From the NCBI GenBank assembly GCA_025924495.1, contig JAICIG010000037.1, forward strand, positions 1-27,304: a DNA stretch of 27,304 nucleotides. The letters run 5' to 3'. The translations under genes and the position numbers were made by a program. The notes under the pieces are model-generated. The model ran no database searches. It worked only from the letters and a program-made list of their open reading frames with translations, and was not told the origin of the DNA. This stretch comes from Pirellulales bacterium. GTDB taxonomy: Bacteria; Planctomycetota; Planctomycetia; Pirellulales; JAICIG01. Below, in pieces: positions 15,045 to 22,985 of this stretch (position 1 is its first letter; the number at the start of each line of letters is the position of its first letter).

Positions 15045-16508
15045 ATGGAAAAAAGCGGATACGCAGGCCCGCTCGAACGGGTCACGGATTACTGCTGGCG
15101 GATTCCCAAATCGTACAAGCAGGGGATGCGCGTCGACGGCTTGATCTATGCCAGCGAGGCGCTGATCGAACAAATTCGCGGCGACCAGGCGCCCGAGCAG
15201 GTGGCCAATGTCGCCTGCCTGCCCGGCATTCAACGCGCGAGCCTGGCCATGCCCGATATTCATTGGGGCTACGGTTTCTGTATCGGCGGCGTGTGCGCCA
15301 CCGACCCGGCCGACGGAGGCGTGATCTCGCCGGGCGGCGTGGGCTACGACATCAACTGCGGCGTGCGCCTGGTCAGCACGAACCTGACGTTTCCAGAGGT
15401 TCAGCCGCATCTGACTCCGCTGGTGGAAGGACTGTTTCGCCGAGTTCCGACCGGCGTCGGTCGCGCGGGCAAGTATGTGTTCGACCAGCGCGAACTGAAG
15501 CGGTTGATGGGCGAAGGACCGAGCCGGCTCGTCGAGAAAGGCCTGGCCGTGCCTGGCGATATCGATCACACCGAGGCGCATGGCCGGCTCGAAGGCGCCG
15601 AGCCCGAAGAGGTCAGCCCGCGGGCCCTGGAGCGCGGTAAGGACCAGTGCGGCACGCTCGGCTCGGGCAATCATTTCATGGAGGTGCAGGTCGTCGAAGA
15701 AGTATTCGACGAGACAGCCGCCAAGGCGATGCATCTTCATCAGGGGCAGGTCGTGGTGATGATCCATTCCGGGTCGCGCGGCCTGGGCTACCAGGTGTGC
15801 GATGACGCGCTGCGGCTGCTGCGCAAAGCGCCGGAGAAATACGGCATTGATCTACCGGATCGACAGTTGGCTTGCGCGCCGGTTGAGAGTGCCGAAGGCC
15901 GGCACTACTTGGGGGCGATGCGCGCCGCGGCGAACTACGCCTGGTGCAACCGGCAGTTGCTGATGTGGCAGGCGCGCGAAGCGTTCGAGAAGATCTTCGG
16001 CACGCCGTGGCAAAAGCTGCAGATGAACCTGGTCTACGACGTGGCGCACAACATTGCCAAGTTCGAAGAGCACATGGTCGATGGAGAAAAGCGGCGGCTT
16101 TGGGTGCATCGCAAAGGCGCGACCCGAGCGTTTCCGCCGAACCATGCCGAAGTGCCCGACATGTATCGTCGCATCGGCCAGCCGGTGATCATTCCCGGCG
16201 ACATGGGACGCGCCAGTTGGGTGCTCGTCGGTCAGCCGGGCAGCATGGAGCAAACTTTCGGTACGGCGTGTCATGGCGCCGGCCGCGTGATGAGCCGCAC
16301 CGCCGCGGTCAAGCATGCGCAAGGCCGCCGCATCGATCAGGAGCTGGCTGCTCGCGGCATCATCGCCCGCGCTCGCAGTTGGAAGGGATTGGCCGAAGAG
16401 CAGCCCGAGGCCTACAAAGACGTCAGCCTGGTCGTCGACGTCGTGCATCGCGCCGGGCTGGCCAAGAAAGTCGCTCGCCTGCGGCCGATTGGCGTGATCA
16501 AAGGCTAA
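15045..16508 (+). CDS. rtcB: RtcB-type 3'-phosphate RNA ligase
   Basis: This 487-residue GTP- and Mn-dependent ligase joins 2',3'-cyclic phosphate or 3'-phosphate ends to 5'-OH ends. All metal and catalytic residues are visible and keep the spacing of Pyrococcus RtcB: D102 and C105 ('GGVGYDINCGVRL'), H210 ('GTLGSGNHFMEVQ'), H241 ('MIHSGSRGLGYQ'), H335 ('YDVAHNIAKFE') and the guanylylated H410 ('CHGAGRVMSR'). No intein is present. AAGG precedes the ATG. With archease 36 bp upstream it forms a two-gene RNA-repair or splicing unit; the natural substrate (tRNA introns or damaged RNA) cannot be decided here. Confidence 0.97.
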   Translation: MEKSGYAGPLERVTDYCWRIPKSYKQGMRVDGLIYASEALIEQIRGDQAPEQVANVACLPGIQRASLAMPDIHWGYGFCIGGVCATDPADGGVISPGGVGYDINCGVRLVSTNLTFPEVQPHLTPLVEGLFRRVPTGVGRAGKYVFDQRELKRLMGEGPSRLVEKGLAVPGDIDHTEAHGRLEGAEPEEVSPRALERGKDQCGTLGSGNHFMEVQVVEEVFDETAAKAMHLHQGQVVVMIHSGSRGLGYQVCDDALRLLRKAPEKYGIDLPDRQLACAPVESAEGRHYLGAMRAAANYAWCNRQLLMWQAREAFEKIFGTPWQKLQMNLVYDVAHNIAKFEEHMVDGEKRRLWVHRKGATRAFPPNHAEVPDMYRRIGQPVIIPGDMGRASWVLVGQPGSMEQTFGTACHGAGRVMSRTAAVKHAQGRRIDQELAARGIIARARSWKGLAEEQPEAYKDVSLVVDVVHRAGLAKKVARLRPIGVIKG

Positions 16509-16552
16509 AACAGGCAATATTCAGTTAGCCCACGATCGTCTTCAGGTCTGAG

Positions 16553-16581
16553 CTGACGGGCCTTCGAATTCGGGATAAAAT
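16553..16581 (+). promoter_or_regulatory. Candidate promoter for the exported methyltransferase
   Basis: CTGACG (16553-16558) and TAAAAT (16576-16581) are spaced by 17 bp and lie 36 bp before the ATG at 16618. The -10-like hexamer is good and the -35-like one modest. It falls in the short gap after rtcB, suggesting independent transcription. Confidence 0.3.
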
Positions 16582-16617
16582 ACGAGCGAGAAATCTTCAT
16601 CCCAAGAGCCCTGCCCC

Positions 16618-17310
16618 ATGTTGCACATCGCCCGCTTCGTTTTTGTCGCCGTCGCTCTGGCGCCGGTCGTCGCCGTTCGCGCTCAGGAGAAGAGCGTCAA
16701 TCCTGGCATCAATAAGAACTTCGAAAAGCCCGACGTCTCGGAGTTTGTTGGGCGATTCGAGAAGGAAGGTCGCGATGCGTTCGATCATTCGCAAGAGATC
16801 GTCGCTGCATTGAAACTGAAGCCGGGCATGGCGGTCGCCGACATCGGGGCGGGCACCGGGCTGTTTGCGCGCAAGTTTTCGCCGCTGGTCGGCGAGTCGG
16901 GAAAAGTGTACGCCATCGACATCTCCGACGAGTTCGTGAACCACATTGCCGATCTGGCCCGCGCACAGAAGCTGAAGAACATCATCGGCGTCGTGTGCAA
17001 GCCCGACTCCGTGGAACTTCCACCGGCATCCATCGATCTCGCGTTCATTTGCGACACGTACCATCACTTCGAGTTTCCGCAAAAGACGTTGCGCTCGATC
17101 CATCAAGCGCTGCGACCGCACGGCCAGCTCGTGTTGATCGACTTCCATCGCATCCCCGGCGTGAGCAGCGAGTTTGTCATGGGCCACGTCCGCGGCGGGC
17201 AGGAAGTGTTTGCCAAAGAAGTTGTTGACGCGGGCTTCAAGCAAGTCGAAGAAAAGAAAGACTTGCTCAAGGAGTCGTACTTCCTACGCTTCGAGAAGCT
17301 CGACGACTGA
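16618..17310 (+). CDS. SAM-dependent methyltransferase with apparent signal peptide
   Basis: This 230-residue protein starts with a probable Sec signal ('FVFVAVALAPVVAVRAQ', cleavage near residue 22) and continues into a class I methyltransferase fold: motif I 'VADIGAGTGLFA' (73-84), acidic motif II 'VYAIDISDEFV' (97-107), 'DLAFICDTYHHFEFP' and 'ALRPHGQLVLIDFHR'. The wording resembles UbiE/arsenite-methyltransferase-like enzymes. An exported methyltransferase is odd because SAM is cytoplasmic; related proteins with such leaders are, to my knowledge, found in planctomycetes and some proteobacteria, and their location is unproven. The alternative is that the leader is a membrane anchor facing inward. 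The substrate is unknown. Confidence 0.88.
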   Translation: MLHIARFVFVAVALAPVVAVRAQEKSVNPGINKNFEKPDVSEFVGRFEKEGRDAFDHSQEIVAALKLKPGMAVADIGAGTGLFARKFSPLVGESGKVYAIDISDEFVNHIADLARAQKLKNIIGVVCKPDSVELPPASIDLAFICDTYHHFEFPQKTLRSIHQALRPHGQLVLIDFHRIPGVSSEFVMGHVRGGQEVFAKEVVDAGFKQVEEKKDLLKESYFLRFEKLDD

Positions 17311-17700
17311 GACGGGCAACTGTTCAGCGCATGCTCGTAGCGGATGGCACAGCGAGACGCTTCTGAGCGGGCTAGTCCCGTAGAGCCGACAGGCGCGCCG
17401 GCTCCTGCCGCCCATTAAAGGGGCTTCACAAGCAAGCAAATCTTCGCGGACAAGGCTCCAGAGGCTCGCGCCGCCTGACTACAGCCTGCCGCTGCTCCGC
17501 ACCTAATGCGAGCCATCTTCCAGGGCTATAAGCGCGCGGGCTGGTGGATCAGCAATCTTGAGTCCATCGGGGTGCAGCACAACCCGCATTCTCCGCGCTA
17601 CCCCATTCGCGGGCGGCCGGCGGTCGAGAATGAACCTAGAATTCCGATGATCAATTCGCGCGTGCTTTTGGCGGCTCGGTCCGTTCGAGGGGAAGAAACC
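17311..17700. other. Intergenic region
   Basis: These 390 bp lack a convincing gene. Two small inverted repeats lie just downstream of the methyltransferase: CGGG/CCCG around CTAGT (about 17369-17381) and GAGCCG (17383-17388) with CGGCTC (17399-17404). Neither is followed by a T-tract, so they are weak terminator candidates. The promoter of the secreted-protein gene should lie near 17600-17690, but I cannot place it. GAGGGG at about 17687 is its ribosome binding site. Confidence 0.5.
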
Positions 17701-18471
17701 ATGCTCCGCTTCCATCGCAGCTTATTTCGCGTTGCGGTCGTGTGCCTGGCGCCCGCATTCTTGATACAAGCGGCCAGGGCGGCAACGAAAGAATTGGAGC
17801 AATCGGCAAAACAGGCTTCGCCGACCAGGGAAGCGTCTGCCGAAGCGGTCGCGGAAGCAGATCCGCCTGAACAGGTCCCCGCCGGGCAGCCGCAAGGCCA
17901 GCGCTGGCGATATCGGTTTTATCATGGGCGCTGGTGGTATTGGCTGCCGAGCGAGCGATGGGTGATCTGGAACGGCGAAAAGTGGATCGACCATCAACCG
18001 TTCGTCGCCGTCCCGCAGTCGAGCGCCACCTGGAACAATCGCGCGACCGGCACAGGACTCGACTGGTCGAAGTGGTCAACGCTCGACACATCGAGCTTCG
18101 ACAAAATCGACGCTTCGCTCGGATCGGACAGTTCGGGCTATGCGTGGACGCGGTCCCCGTTGGGTTCTTCCTACTCGCCGCTGGCTCACGCGCGGGCGAT
18201 GCCTGACTCGGACAACGCCGTGTTGGAGCGCTCTCGTTGGTCGCTGGGCGTTTCGGCCAACGAGCGAAGCTTGGAACAATCGTTCTGGCCGCGTAGTTAC
18301 TATTTCAACAACCAGGCTTATTACTCGCCCGGCTACAGTTCGCCCCTGTATCGCCACTCTTACCTGCCAGCGCCCGTTGGCCAATTCAACTACAGCACCA
18401 GCGCCGGCGGATACATGGGAGGCGCTCTGACGAACGGGATGGCCAACGGCTTCTTGAATCGTTGGCCCTAA
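17701..18471 (+). CDS. Secreted W/Y-rich protein, unknown function
   Basis: The ATG at 17701 follows GAGGGG by a 7-9 nt spacer and begins a signal peptide ('LFRVAVVCLAPAFLIQAARA'); 256 residues. After a Glu/Ala/Pro-rich linker (about 30-62) comes a compact aromatic motif, 'WRYRFYHGRWWYWLPSERW' continuing to 'VIWNGEKWIDH', which I associate with many short secreted planctomycete proteins without known function. The C-terminal half is low complexity, rich in Ser, Tyr, Asn and Gly ('YFNNQAYYSPGYSSPLYRHS'), and probably disordered or surface-exposed. No enzyme motif is visible. It appears monocistronic. Confidence 0.8.
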   Translation: MLRFHRSLFRVAVVCLAPAFLIQAARAATKELEQSAKQASPTREASAEAVAEADPPEQVPAGQPQGQRWRYRFYHGRWWYWLPSERWVIWNGEKWIDHQPFVAVPQSSATWNNRATGTGLDWSKWSTLDTSSFDKIDASLGSDSSGYAWTRSPLGSSYSPLAHARAMPDSDNAVLERSRWSLGVSANERSLEQSFWPRSYYFNNQAYYSPGYSSPLYRHSYLPAPVGQFNYSTSAGGYMGGALTNGMANGFLNRWP

Positions 18472-18497
18472 CGGGCGGCCGGGCGTTCTGTTCGCGC

Positions 18498-18686
18498 CTA
18501 GTGAGTTTTGCGTTTGGTCTGCAAGTCTTGCTGGCGGAAAGAACGGAGCAGCTCCGCTTCAGCGGATTCAAGCGTTCGCAACGTCTCTTCCAACTCGTCG
18601 AAGTCTTCCGGCTCCGCGGATGCGGTAGCAAATTTTGCCCGCAGCTCTTGCGATTTGGCGAGCAGCTCGTGAATCTCACGATGCAT
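18498..18686 (-). CDS. Small helical (coiled-coil) protein, hypothetical
   Basis: The protein is about 62 residues from the ATG at 18686 (GAGAGAG about 6 nt upstream) or 67 from the ATG at 18701. The sequence is charged and helix-forming ('EIHELLAKSQELRAKF', 'DFDELEETLRTLESAEAELL') with heptad-like leucines and a basic C-terminus. No family is recognised. It lies downstream of the SafE-like gene on the same strand after about 220 bp, so it is probably a separate transcript. Amino-acid composition supports a real gene, but its size leaves doubt. Confidence 0.5.
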   Translation of the reverse strand: MHREIHELLAKSQELRAKFATASAEPEDFDELEETLRTLESAEAELLRSFRQQDLQTKRKTH

Positions 18687-18906
18687 GGGCCACTCTCTCA
18701 TTCCCTAGCTTAGCGAATCCGCTTTTCGCCGGTGCATCTCCTCCAACGACAACCCACGATTCGTAGAATGCAAAGCCGGCGCCAAGTTATTAATTTGTCG
18801 GGCGGTGTTTTTGCGCAAACCCGGTCGAGATCGTGCAAACAGCGTACAAAATGCCTGAGCGCGGCGGGAAACCTCGTTGAGCTCGGACCGGAATGCGATC
18901 GTCGCC

Positions 18907-19614
18907 TCAGTCCGCGTTCTGGCATGCCGGACAGCCGGCAGTGGGCGAAGAGTGATCAGCACGCAAGAAAGCGAGCCCGCGCGACACAGACAGCGCGCCC
19001 GTAAGCACGACACACCAGGCGGCAAAGTGCAGCAAACGACGGCGACTGGCCAGGCCGAGCATCGCGCCGCCGCAGCCAGTGAGGACCATGATTGGCAGGG
19101 TGCCCAGGCCGAACAGCCCCATGTGCACAAACCCCATCGCTAAATTGCCGGTGCTAGCGGCCAAGGCGAGGTAGGCGTACACCAGCCCGCACGGTAACAG
19201 GCCGTTCGCCATGCCGGCCAGAAACACTTGTCCCAACTTGGGCGCGGCCAGGAATGAAGCGAAGAGTGAGGCGGTCAGGCACGGCGTCCGCCGCGCCGCC
19301 GGCCGCAAGTAGTTCCATACGCCGGCCGACTTCAGCCCTTGCACGATCAATAGCGCCCCAGCCGTCAGACACAGCCAGGCTTGCACGTGGACCATTGGCG
19401 GCAGAGCGCGCGAGAGCCGCCACCCTCCATAGCCGACGATGGCCCCCGCGGCAGCGTAAGTAAAAATACGCCCGGATGCGTAGGCAACTTGGCGGACGAA
19501 GTTGGCTCGCCAGTTCGGCGCGGCGGCGCCGATGGAGAACACGAACCCGCCACACATGCCGACGCAGTGCGACGAGCCGAGCAGACCGCCGACGAAGATC
19601 ATCAACAGTTCCAT
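18907..19614 (-). CDS. SafE/TauE-like membrane protein of the cbb3 cluster
   Basis: The start at 19614 overlaps the 3' end of the copper ATPase by 13 bp and gives a 235-residue protein with about six membrane helices. The N-terminal signature 'GSSHCVGMCGG' (13-23) is typical of the small 'sulfite exporter TauE/SafE' family (COG2836) often placed after ccoI/ccoS in oxidase assembly clusters. Its two cysteines (C17, C21) could bind copper. A second marker is 'GLLPCGLVYAYLALAASTG'. The C-terminus ends in an extra 'GCPACQ' motif that could also bind metal. A role in copper handling for oxidase assembly is inferred from context; sulfite export is unlikely. Confidence 0.85.
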   Translation of the reverse strand: MELLMIFVGGLLGSSHCVGMCGGFVFSIGAAAPNWRANFVRQVAYASGRIFTYAAAGAIVGYGGWRLSRALPPMVHVQAWLCLTAGALLIVQGLKSAGVWNYLRPAARRTPCLTASLFASFLAAPKLGQVFLAGMANGLLPCGLVYAYLALAASTGNLAMGFVHMGLFGLGTLPIMVLTGCGGAMLGLASRRRLLHFAAWCVVLTGALSVSRGLAFLRADHSSPTAGCPACQNAD

Positions 19615-21758
19615 GTCGTCAACCGCAAGGAATTGCCGATCACCAGCACGCTGCTGAGCGTCATGGCCGCCGCGGCCCAGATCGGATTGAGCTGTCCGCT
19701 GGCGGCCAGGGCGATGCCGAGCACGTTGTAGAAGCAAGCCCAAAACAAGTTTTGCCGGATCGTGCGCACGGCCGCGCGCGAGAGCGACACGGCCCAGGCC
19801 ACGCGCCGCAGATCATCGCCCAGCAAACAGACCTCGGCCGACTGCCGCGAAACATCGGCCCCGCAGCCCAAGGCAATGCCGACGTCGGCAGCGGCCAGGG
19901 CCGGCGCGTCGTTGATGCCGTCGCCGACCATCGCTGCGGCTTTCCACGTCTTTCGCAACCGCTTGACCGCCGCTACCTTCTCTTCAGGCAACAGCGCGCC
20001 TTCGACCAGTATGCCTAATCGTTTGCCGATTCGCTCGGCGCGGGCTGCGGAGTCGCCCGTCAGAATTGCCGCCTCGAGCCCGGCAGCGCGACAATCTTTG
20101 ATGGCTTCGCCGGCTTCTTCGCGCAGCCGCTCCTGGAACGCGAACACGCCGCGCACGCGACCTTGCCAGCCGATGCAGGCGAGCGAACAGCCGCGCGAAG
20201 AGAAGTCGTCGATGGCCGACTGGAGCGGCGTCTCGGCGACCAGGCCCGACTCTTCCATGAGCCGCAAGCTGCCGAGATAGATCGTGCCCGTCTCAGCGGC
20301 GGTGCTAGCCGCCAACCCGCGGCCGGGAATCGTGCGCAATTCGGCCAGCGGGCCGGCTGTTTGCCAGCGCTCGGGGTCGGCGGGGCCCGCGAACTCGGCG
20401 ATCGCGCGCGAAAAAACGTGCGTCGAACCGGCGGCCAGGGCGGCGGCTTCGTGCAGCACGGTCTCACGCGGCGTCTCGGCATCCGCGACGAAGCCGGCCA
20501 CATTGCATTCGCTGGTCGTCAGCGTGCCGGTCTTGTCGAAGGCAATGCCGCCGACGTGAGACAGCCGTTCGAGCGCCTCGCCGTTGCGAAACACTACCTG
20601 GCACTGCGCGGCCCGACCGAGCGCCGCCCATACGGCCAGCGGCGTGGCCAAGCCCAGCGCGCAAGGGCAAGCGATCAACGCCACCGCCATGCCGGTCATC
20701 ACGCCGCTCTCGAAGCCACCGTGCCAACCATGCCAGGCGGCGCTCCCTAAAGCGATGACGGCCACGACCGGCAAAAAGACGCGAGCCAGCCGGTCCGCCA
20801 ACCGCTGGTACGCGCCTTTGGCCATTCGCGCTTGATGCACGGCGGCAATCAACCGCCGCAGCGAGCCCTGCTCGGCGGCGGCCGTGACTTTGATGAGCAG
20901 GTCGCCATCAAGATTGAGCGTGCCGCTCAGCACCGAATCGCCCGGCTCTTTCACGGCTGATTGACTCTCGCCCGTGAAGACTTGCTCGTCGACTGCGGCG
21001 CGGCCGATCAATATCTGCCCGTCGGCGGCAAACCGTTCTCCTGCTCGCACGCGCAAGCGATCTCCGCAGCATAGTGATTCAAGCGGCAACATCCGCTCGC
21101 CCGAATCGTATAGCACGCTGACGTGCTCAGGCAGCAACCTGGCCAGCGAGTCGAGCGCCTCGGTCGTGCGGAGCTTGCCGGTGGCTTCGAGCCAACGGCC
21201 CAGCGTGACCATCACCAATACGACGCAGCCCACTTCGAAATAGATCGCTCCAGCGCCGCGGACGACCGAAATGGCCGAGTAGAGATAACTGGCGGCGACG
21301 CCCAGCACGAGCAGCAGGTCGGTCGAAGGCGCTCCCGCACGCAGATCCCGCCAGGCGTTGCTCGCCAAGGCGCCGCCGAGCAACCACAGCACCGGCAGCG
21401 AGAGCACGAGCGCCAAGTGGCGAAATAGCCCGTCGAGCGATAGCATGAAGGGCGAGGCGGCCTCGGGCGCCGCCTGGTAAACGTCTTGAGTCCACAGCGC
21501 CATCGTAAACATCAGCACATTGAGCGTCAGAAAGATCGATAGTCCGAGCCGGGCCAGCATCCAGTTGGCCTCGCCGCGCGCGCCCTTTTGGCCCGACACT
21601 TCAGCGGCGAAGCGACAACCGTAGCAGCAATAGCGCGGCGCGGCGTCCTGTGCTTTTTCGCGGCGACGCCAGAACCCGGCCAGCGGCAGCCCGCAGTAGC
21701 TGCATTCGCCCGGCGCGTGCGCAGCCGGCCGGTCCGCTGGCTCGTGCGGCGTGCTCAT
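19602..21758 (-). CDS. ccoI: CcoI/FixI-type P1B copper ATPase lacking an HMA domain
   Basis: This 718-residue copper-transporting ATPase is expected to supply copper for CuB insertion into CcoN. The start at 21758 overlaps the previous stop by ATGA. The N-terminus has the CcoI-type cysteine cluster C19xxC22 and C44C45xxC48 ('YCCYGCRF') but then passes straight into the first membrane helix (about 68-89) with no ~65-residue heavy-metal-associated domain. Core motifs are T262GES, C364PC in 'ALIACPCALGLATP', D408KTGT and G613DGINDAP, plus the Cu(I)-type transmembrane residues YN (677-678) and MxxSS (699-703). The histidine-proline motif of the nucleotide domain reads H447-V448. Eight membrane helices fit the family. 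Confidence 0.94.
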   Translation of the reverse strand: MSTPHEPADRPAAHAPGECSYCGLPLAGFWRRREKAQDAAPRYCCYGCRFAAEVSGQKGARGEANWMLARLGLSIFLTLNVLMFTMALWTQDVYQAAPEAASPFMLSLDGLFRHLALVLSLPVLWLLGGALASNAWRDLRAGAPSTDLLLVLGVAASYLYSAISVVRGAGAIYFEVGCVVLVMVTLGRWLEATGKLRTTEALDSLARLLPEHVSVLYDSGERMLPLESLCCGDRLRVRAGERFAADGQILIGRAAVDEQVFTGESQSAVKEPGDSVLSGTLNLDGDLLIKVTAAAEQGSLRRLIAAVHQARMAKGAYQRLADRLARVFLPVVAVIALGSAAWHGWHGGFESGVMTGMAVALIACPCALGLATPLAVWAALGRAAQCQVVFRNGEALERLSHVGGIAFDKTGTLTTSECNVAGFVADAETPRETVLHEAAALAAGSTHVFSRAIAEFAGPADPERWQTAGPLAELRTIPGRGLAASTAAETGTIYLGSLRLMEESGLVAETPLQSAIDDFSSRGCSLACIGWQGRVRGVFAFQERLREEAGEAIKDCRAAGLEAAILTGDSAARAERIGKRLGILVEGALLPEEKVAAVKRLRKTWKAAAMVGDGINDAPALAAADVGIALGCGADVSRQSAEVCLLGDDLRRVAWAVSLSRAAVRTIRQNLFWACFYNVLGIALAASGQLNPIWAAAAMTLSSVLVIGNSLRLTTWNC

Positions 21759-21934
21759 GGCGCGTGCAACAATTCCGTCTGCAGATCGGGGAACAGGTAA
21801 CGGACGGTGTAATAGATGGCGAAGCACCAGAAGCCAATCCACACCAGCCGCACGTACCACGGAATGCGGTTGCCGACGTAGCTGTGATAGCGGTTCTCTT
21901 CGGCGGCCTTGATTTGATCGACTTCACTCGACAT
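21755..21934 (-). CDS. 59-aa single-span protein of the cbb3 cluster, possible detached CcoP N-terminus
   Basis: The ATG at 21934 has a GAGAG-type ribosome binding site and lies 47 bp after the CcoS-like gene; the stop overlaps the ccoI start. The 59 residues have a charged N-terminus (MSSEVDQIKAAEENRYHSYV), then 'IPWYVRLVWIGFWCFAIYYT' forming one membrane helix, and a short tail ending in LLHAP. The pattern of polar lead-in, Ile-Pro-Trp and one helix resembles the N-terminal anchor of CcoP, which normally precedes its diheme domain. CcoQ is an alternative. The assignment rests on context and pattern. Confidence 0.75.
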   Translation of the reverse strand: MSSEVDQIKAAEENRYHSYVGNRIPWYVRLVWIGFWCFAIYYTVRYLFPDLQTELLHAP

Positions 21935-21981
21935 GACAGAGTTCTCTCGAGACGAATAGACGTTCAGCGGCGGGCAAGTTT

Positions 21982-22338
21982 TCAGCGATGGGCATCGAGC
22001 CGCAGCTCGTTTTCGAGCATGGTTTGCTTGGGGCGCTCGATGTCTTGAAACATGCCGTTGGCGGCGGCCCAACCGAATAGCAGCAAGAAGCCGGCGCTGG
22101 CCAGCAGGTAATTCACAATCGGAGCGATGGCGAACGCGCCGGTCATGTCGCCGCGGCAGATTTCGATCAGCTCCAGAAACTTCGTGCCGAAGCCGTACAA
22201 GCTGGGCAGCAACACGGCCAGGGCGAACAAGATCGTTATCCGCCGTGCGCGACGCGTCGTTACCCGCGGCCGATCGGCTGACGCTGCAATCGCCGCATCG
22301 CGTTCATGGCCCCCGCTGCACTCATGATCAGTGTTCAC
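21982..22338 (-). CDS. 118-aa membrane protein with CcoS-like C-terminus
   Basis: I start at the GTG at 22338, which has a perfect GGAGG 7 nt upstream and overlaps the ccoO stop as GTGA; the frame itself extends further upstream. The protein has a polar, His/Arg-rich N-terminus (about 35 residues), one helix at about 36-60 ('ITILFALAVLLPSLYGFG'), a loop and a second helix at about 77-98. It ends 'WAAANGMFQDIERPKQTML', which parallels the CcoS pattern W-A-x-x-x-G-Q-F-D-D-L-E-x-P with a downstream M-L. CcoS is needed for cofactor assembly of cbb3 oxidases. Normal CcoS has one helix and about 50-60 residues, so this would be an extended form. Confidence 0.75.
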   Translation of the reverse strand: MNTDHECSGGHERDAAIAASADRPRVTTRRARRITILFALAVLLPSLYGFGTKFLELIEICRGDMTGAFAIAPIVNYLLASAGFLLLFGWAAANGMFQDIERPKQTMLENELRLDAHR

Positions 22339-22985
22339 TGTCCGGCCTCCATCTGGGCGATCGGCATGTAGTCTTCGTAATACGGATAGCTTTCCAGCCA
22401 CGAACCGAGCCACTGGATATAGGTCATAATGGCCAGACCTCGCTGGTTGGGTTTATTCGGATCGCCGTCGAAGAACCATGGATACTCGGGCATTGGCGAG
22501 CCGGTCGACACCGTCTCGGGGTGGAACAGATGGACCGCTTGCCAATCGTTCGAGCGGCGGCCTCCTTCGCGGCTCAGATCGGGGCCCACGCGACGCGTGC
22601 CGAACATCACCGGACGCTGCAATTCGTTCTGGTACTCTTCGGTCTTGGCGACTGGTCCCCAACGCCGCGACTCGTTGGCCACCGGCCGAATGAACTGGCT
22701 ATGGCAGTGCCAGCAGCCCTCGGCGATATAAATCGTGCGACCTTGCCGCAAGGCCTTCGCGGCGTTCTCGGCCGTGGGCTCGCCGTAACACGCTTTGAAC
22801 GAGTCGGGATAGCGACGGCTGAGGTCTTCGAACTCGTACATCAAATTCGCGGTGACTACCTGCTCGGTCGTTTGTTCCGGCAGATCGCGATACATCAAGA
22901 TCGGCACCACCGCATTCGACAAGAACGCGAACGCAAAGAAGCCGAAGCCGCCGATTAACAGTACGCCTGCTTTACTCTCGAACAT
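22335..22985 (-). CDS. ccoO: cbb3-type cytochrome oxidase subunit II (CcoO), monoheme cytochrome c
   Basis: This 216-residue protein has one N-terminal membrane anchor (about 7-30) and a periplasmic cytochrome c domain. The heme site is C91WHCH95 and the sixth ligand is probably M165 in 'GSPMPEYPWFF', with 'FGTRRVGPDLSREGG' (128-142) between; these are standard CcoO landmarks. The ATG at 22985 has AAGG about 7 nt upstream. The gene follows ccoN after a 126 bp spacer containing repeats, and its stop overlaps the next start. It passes electrons from the diheme cytochrome to CcoN. Confidence 0.95.
   Translation of the reverse strand: MFESKAGVLLIGGFGFFAFAFLSNAVVPILMYRDLPEQTTEQVVTANLMYEFEDLSRRYPDSFKACYGEPTAENAAKALRQGRTIYIAEGCWHCHSQFIRPVANESRRWGPVAKTEEYQNELQRPVMFGTRRVGPDLSREGGRRSNDWQAVHLFHPETVSTGSPMPEYPWFFDGDPNKPNQRGLAIMTYIQWLGSWLESYPYYEDYMPIAQMEAGQ

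Noticed and set aside
14826..15767. Minus-strand open frame (313 codons) opposite archease and rtcB
   Set aside because: It spans two well-supported plus-strand genes with complete catalytic motifs and shows no independent protein features.
15045..16508. Intein in RtcB, a common insertion site
   Set aside because: The reading frame has the normal RtcB length and continuous motifs, with no splicing-domain insertion.
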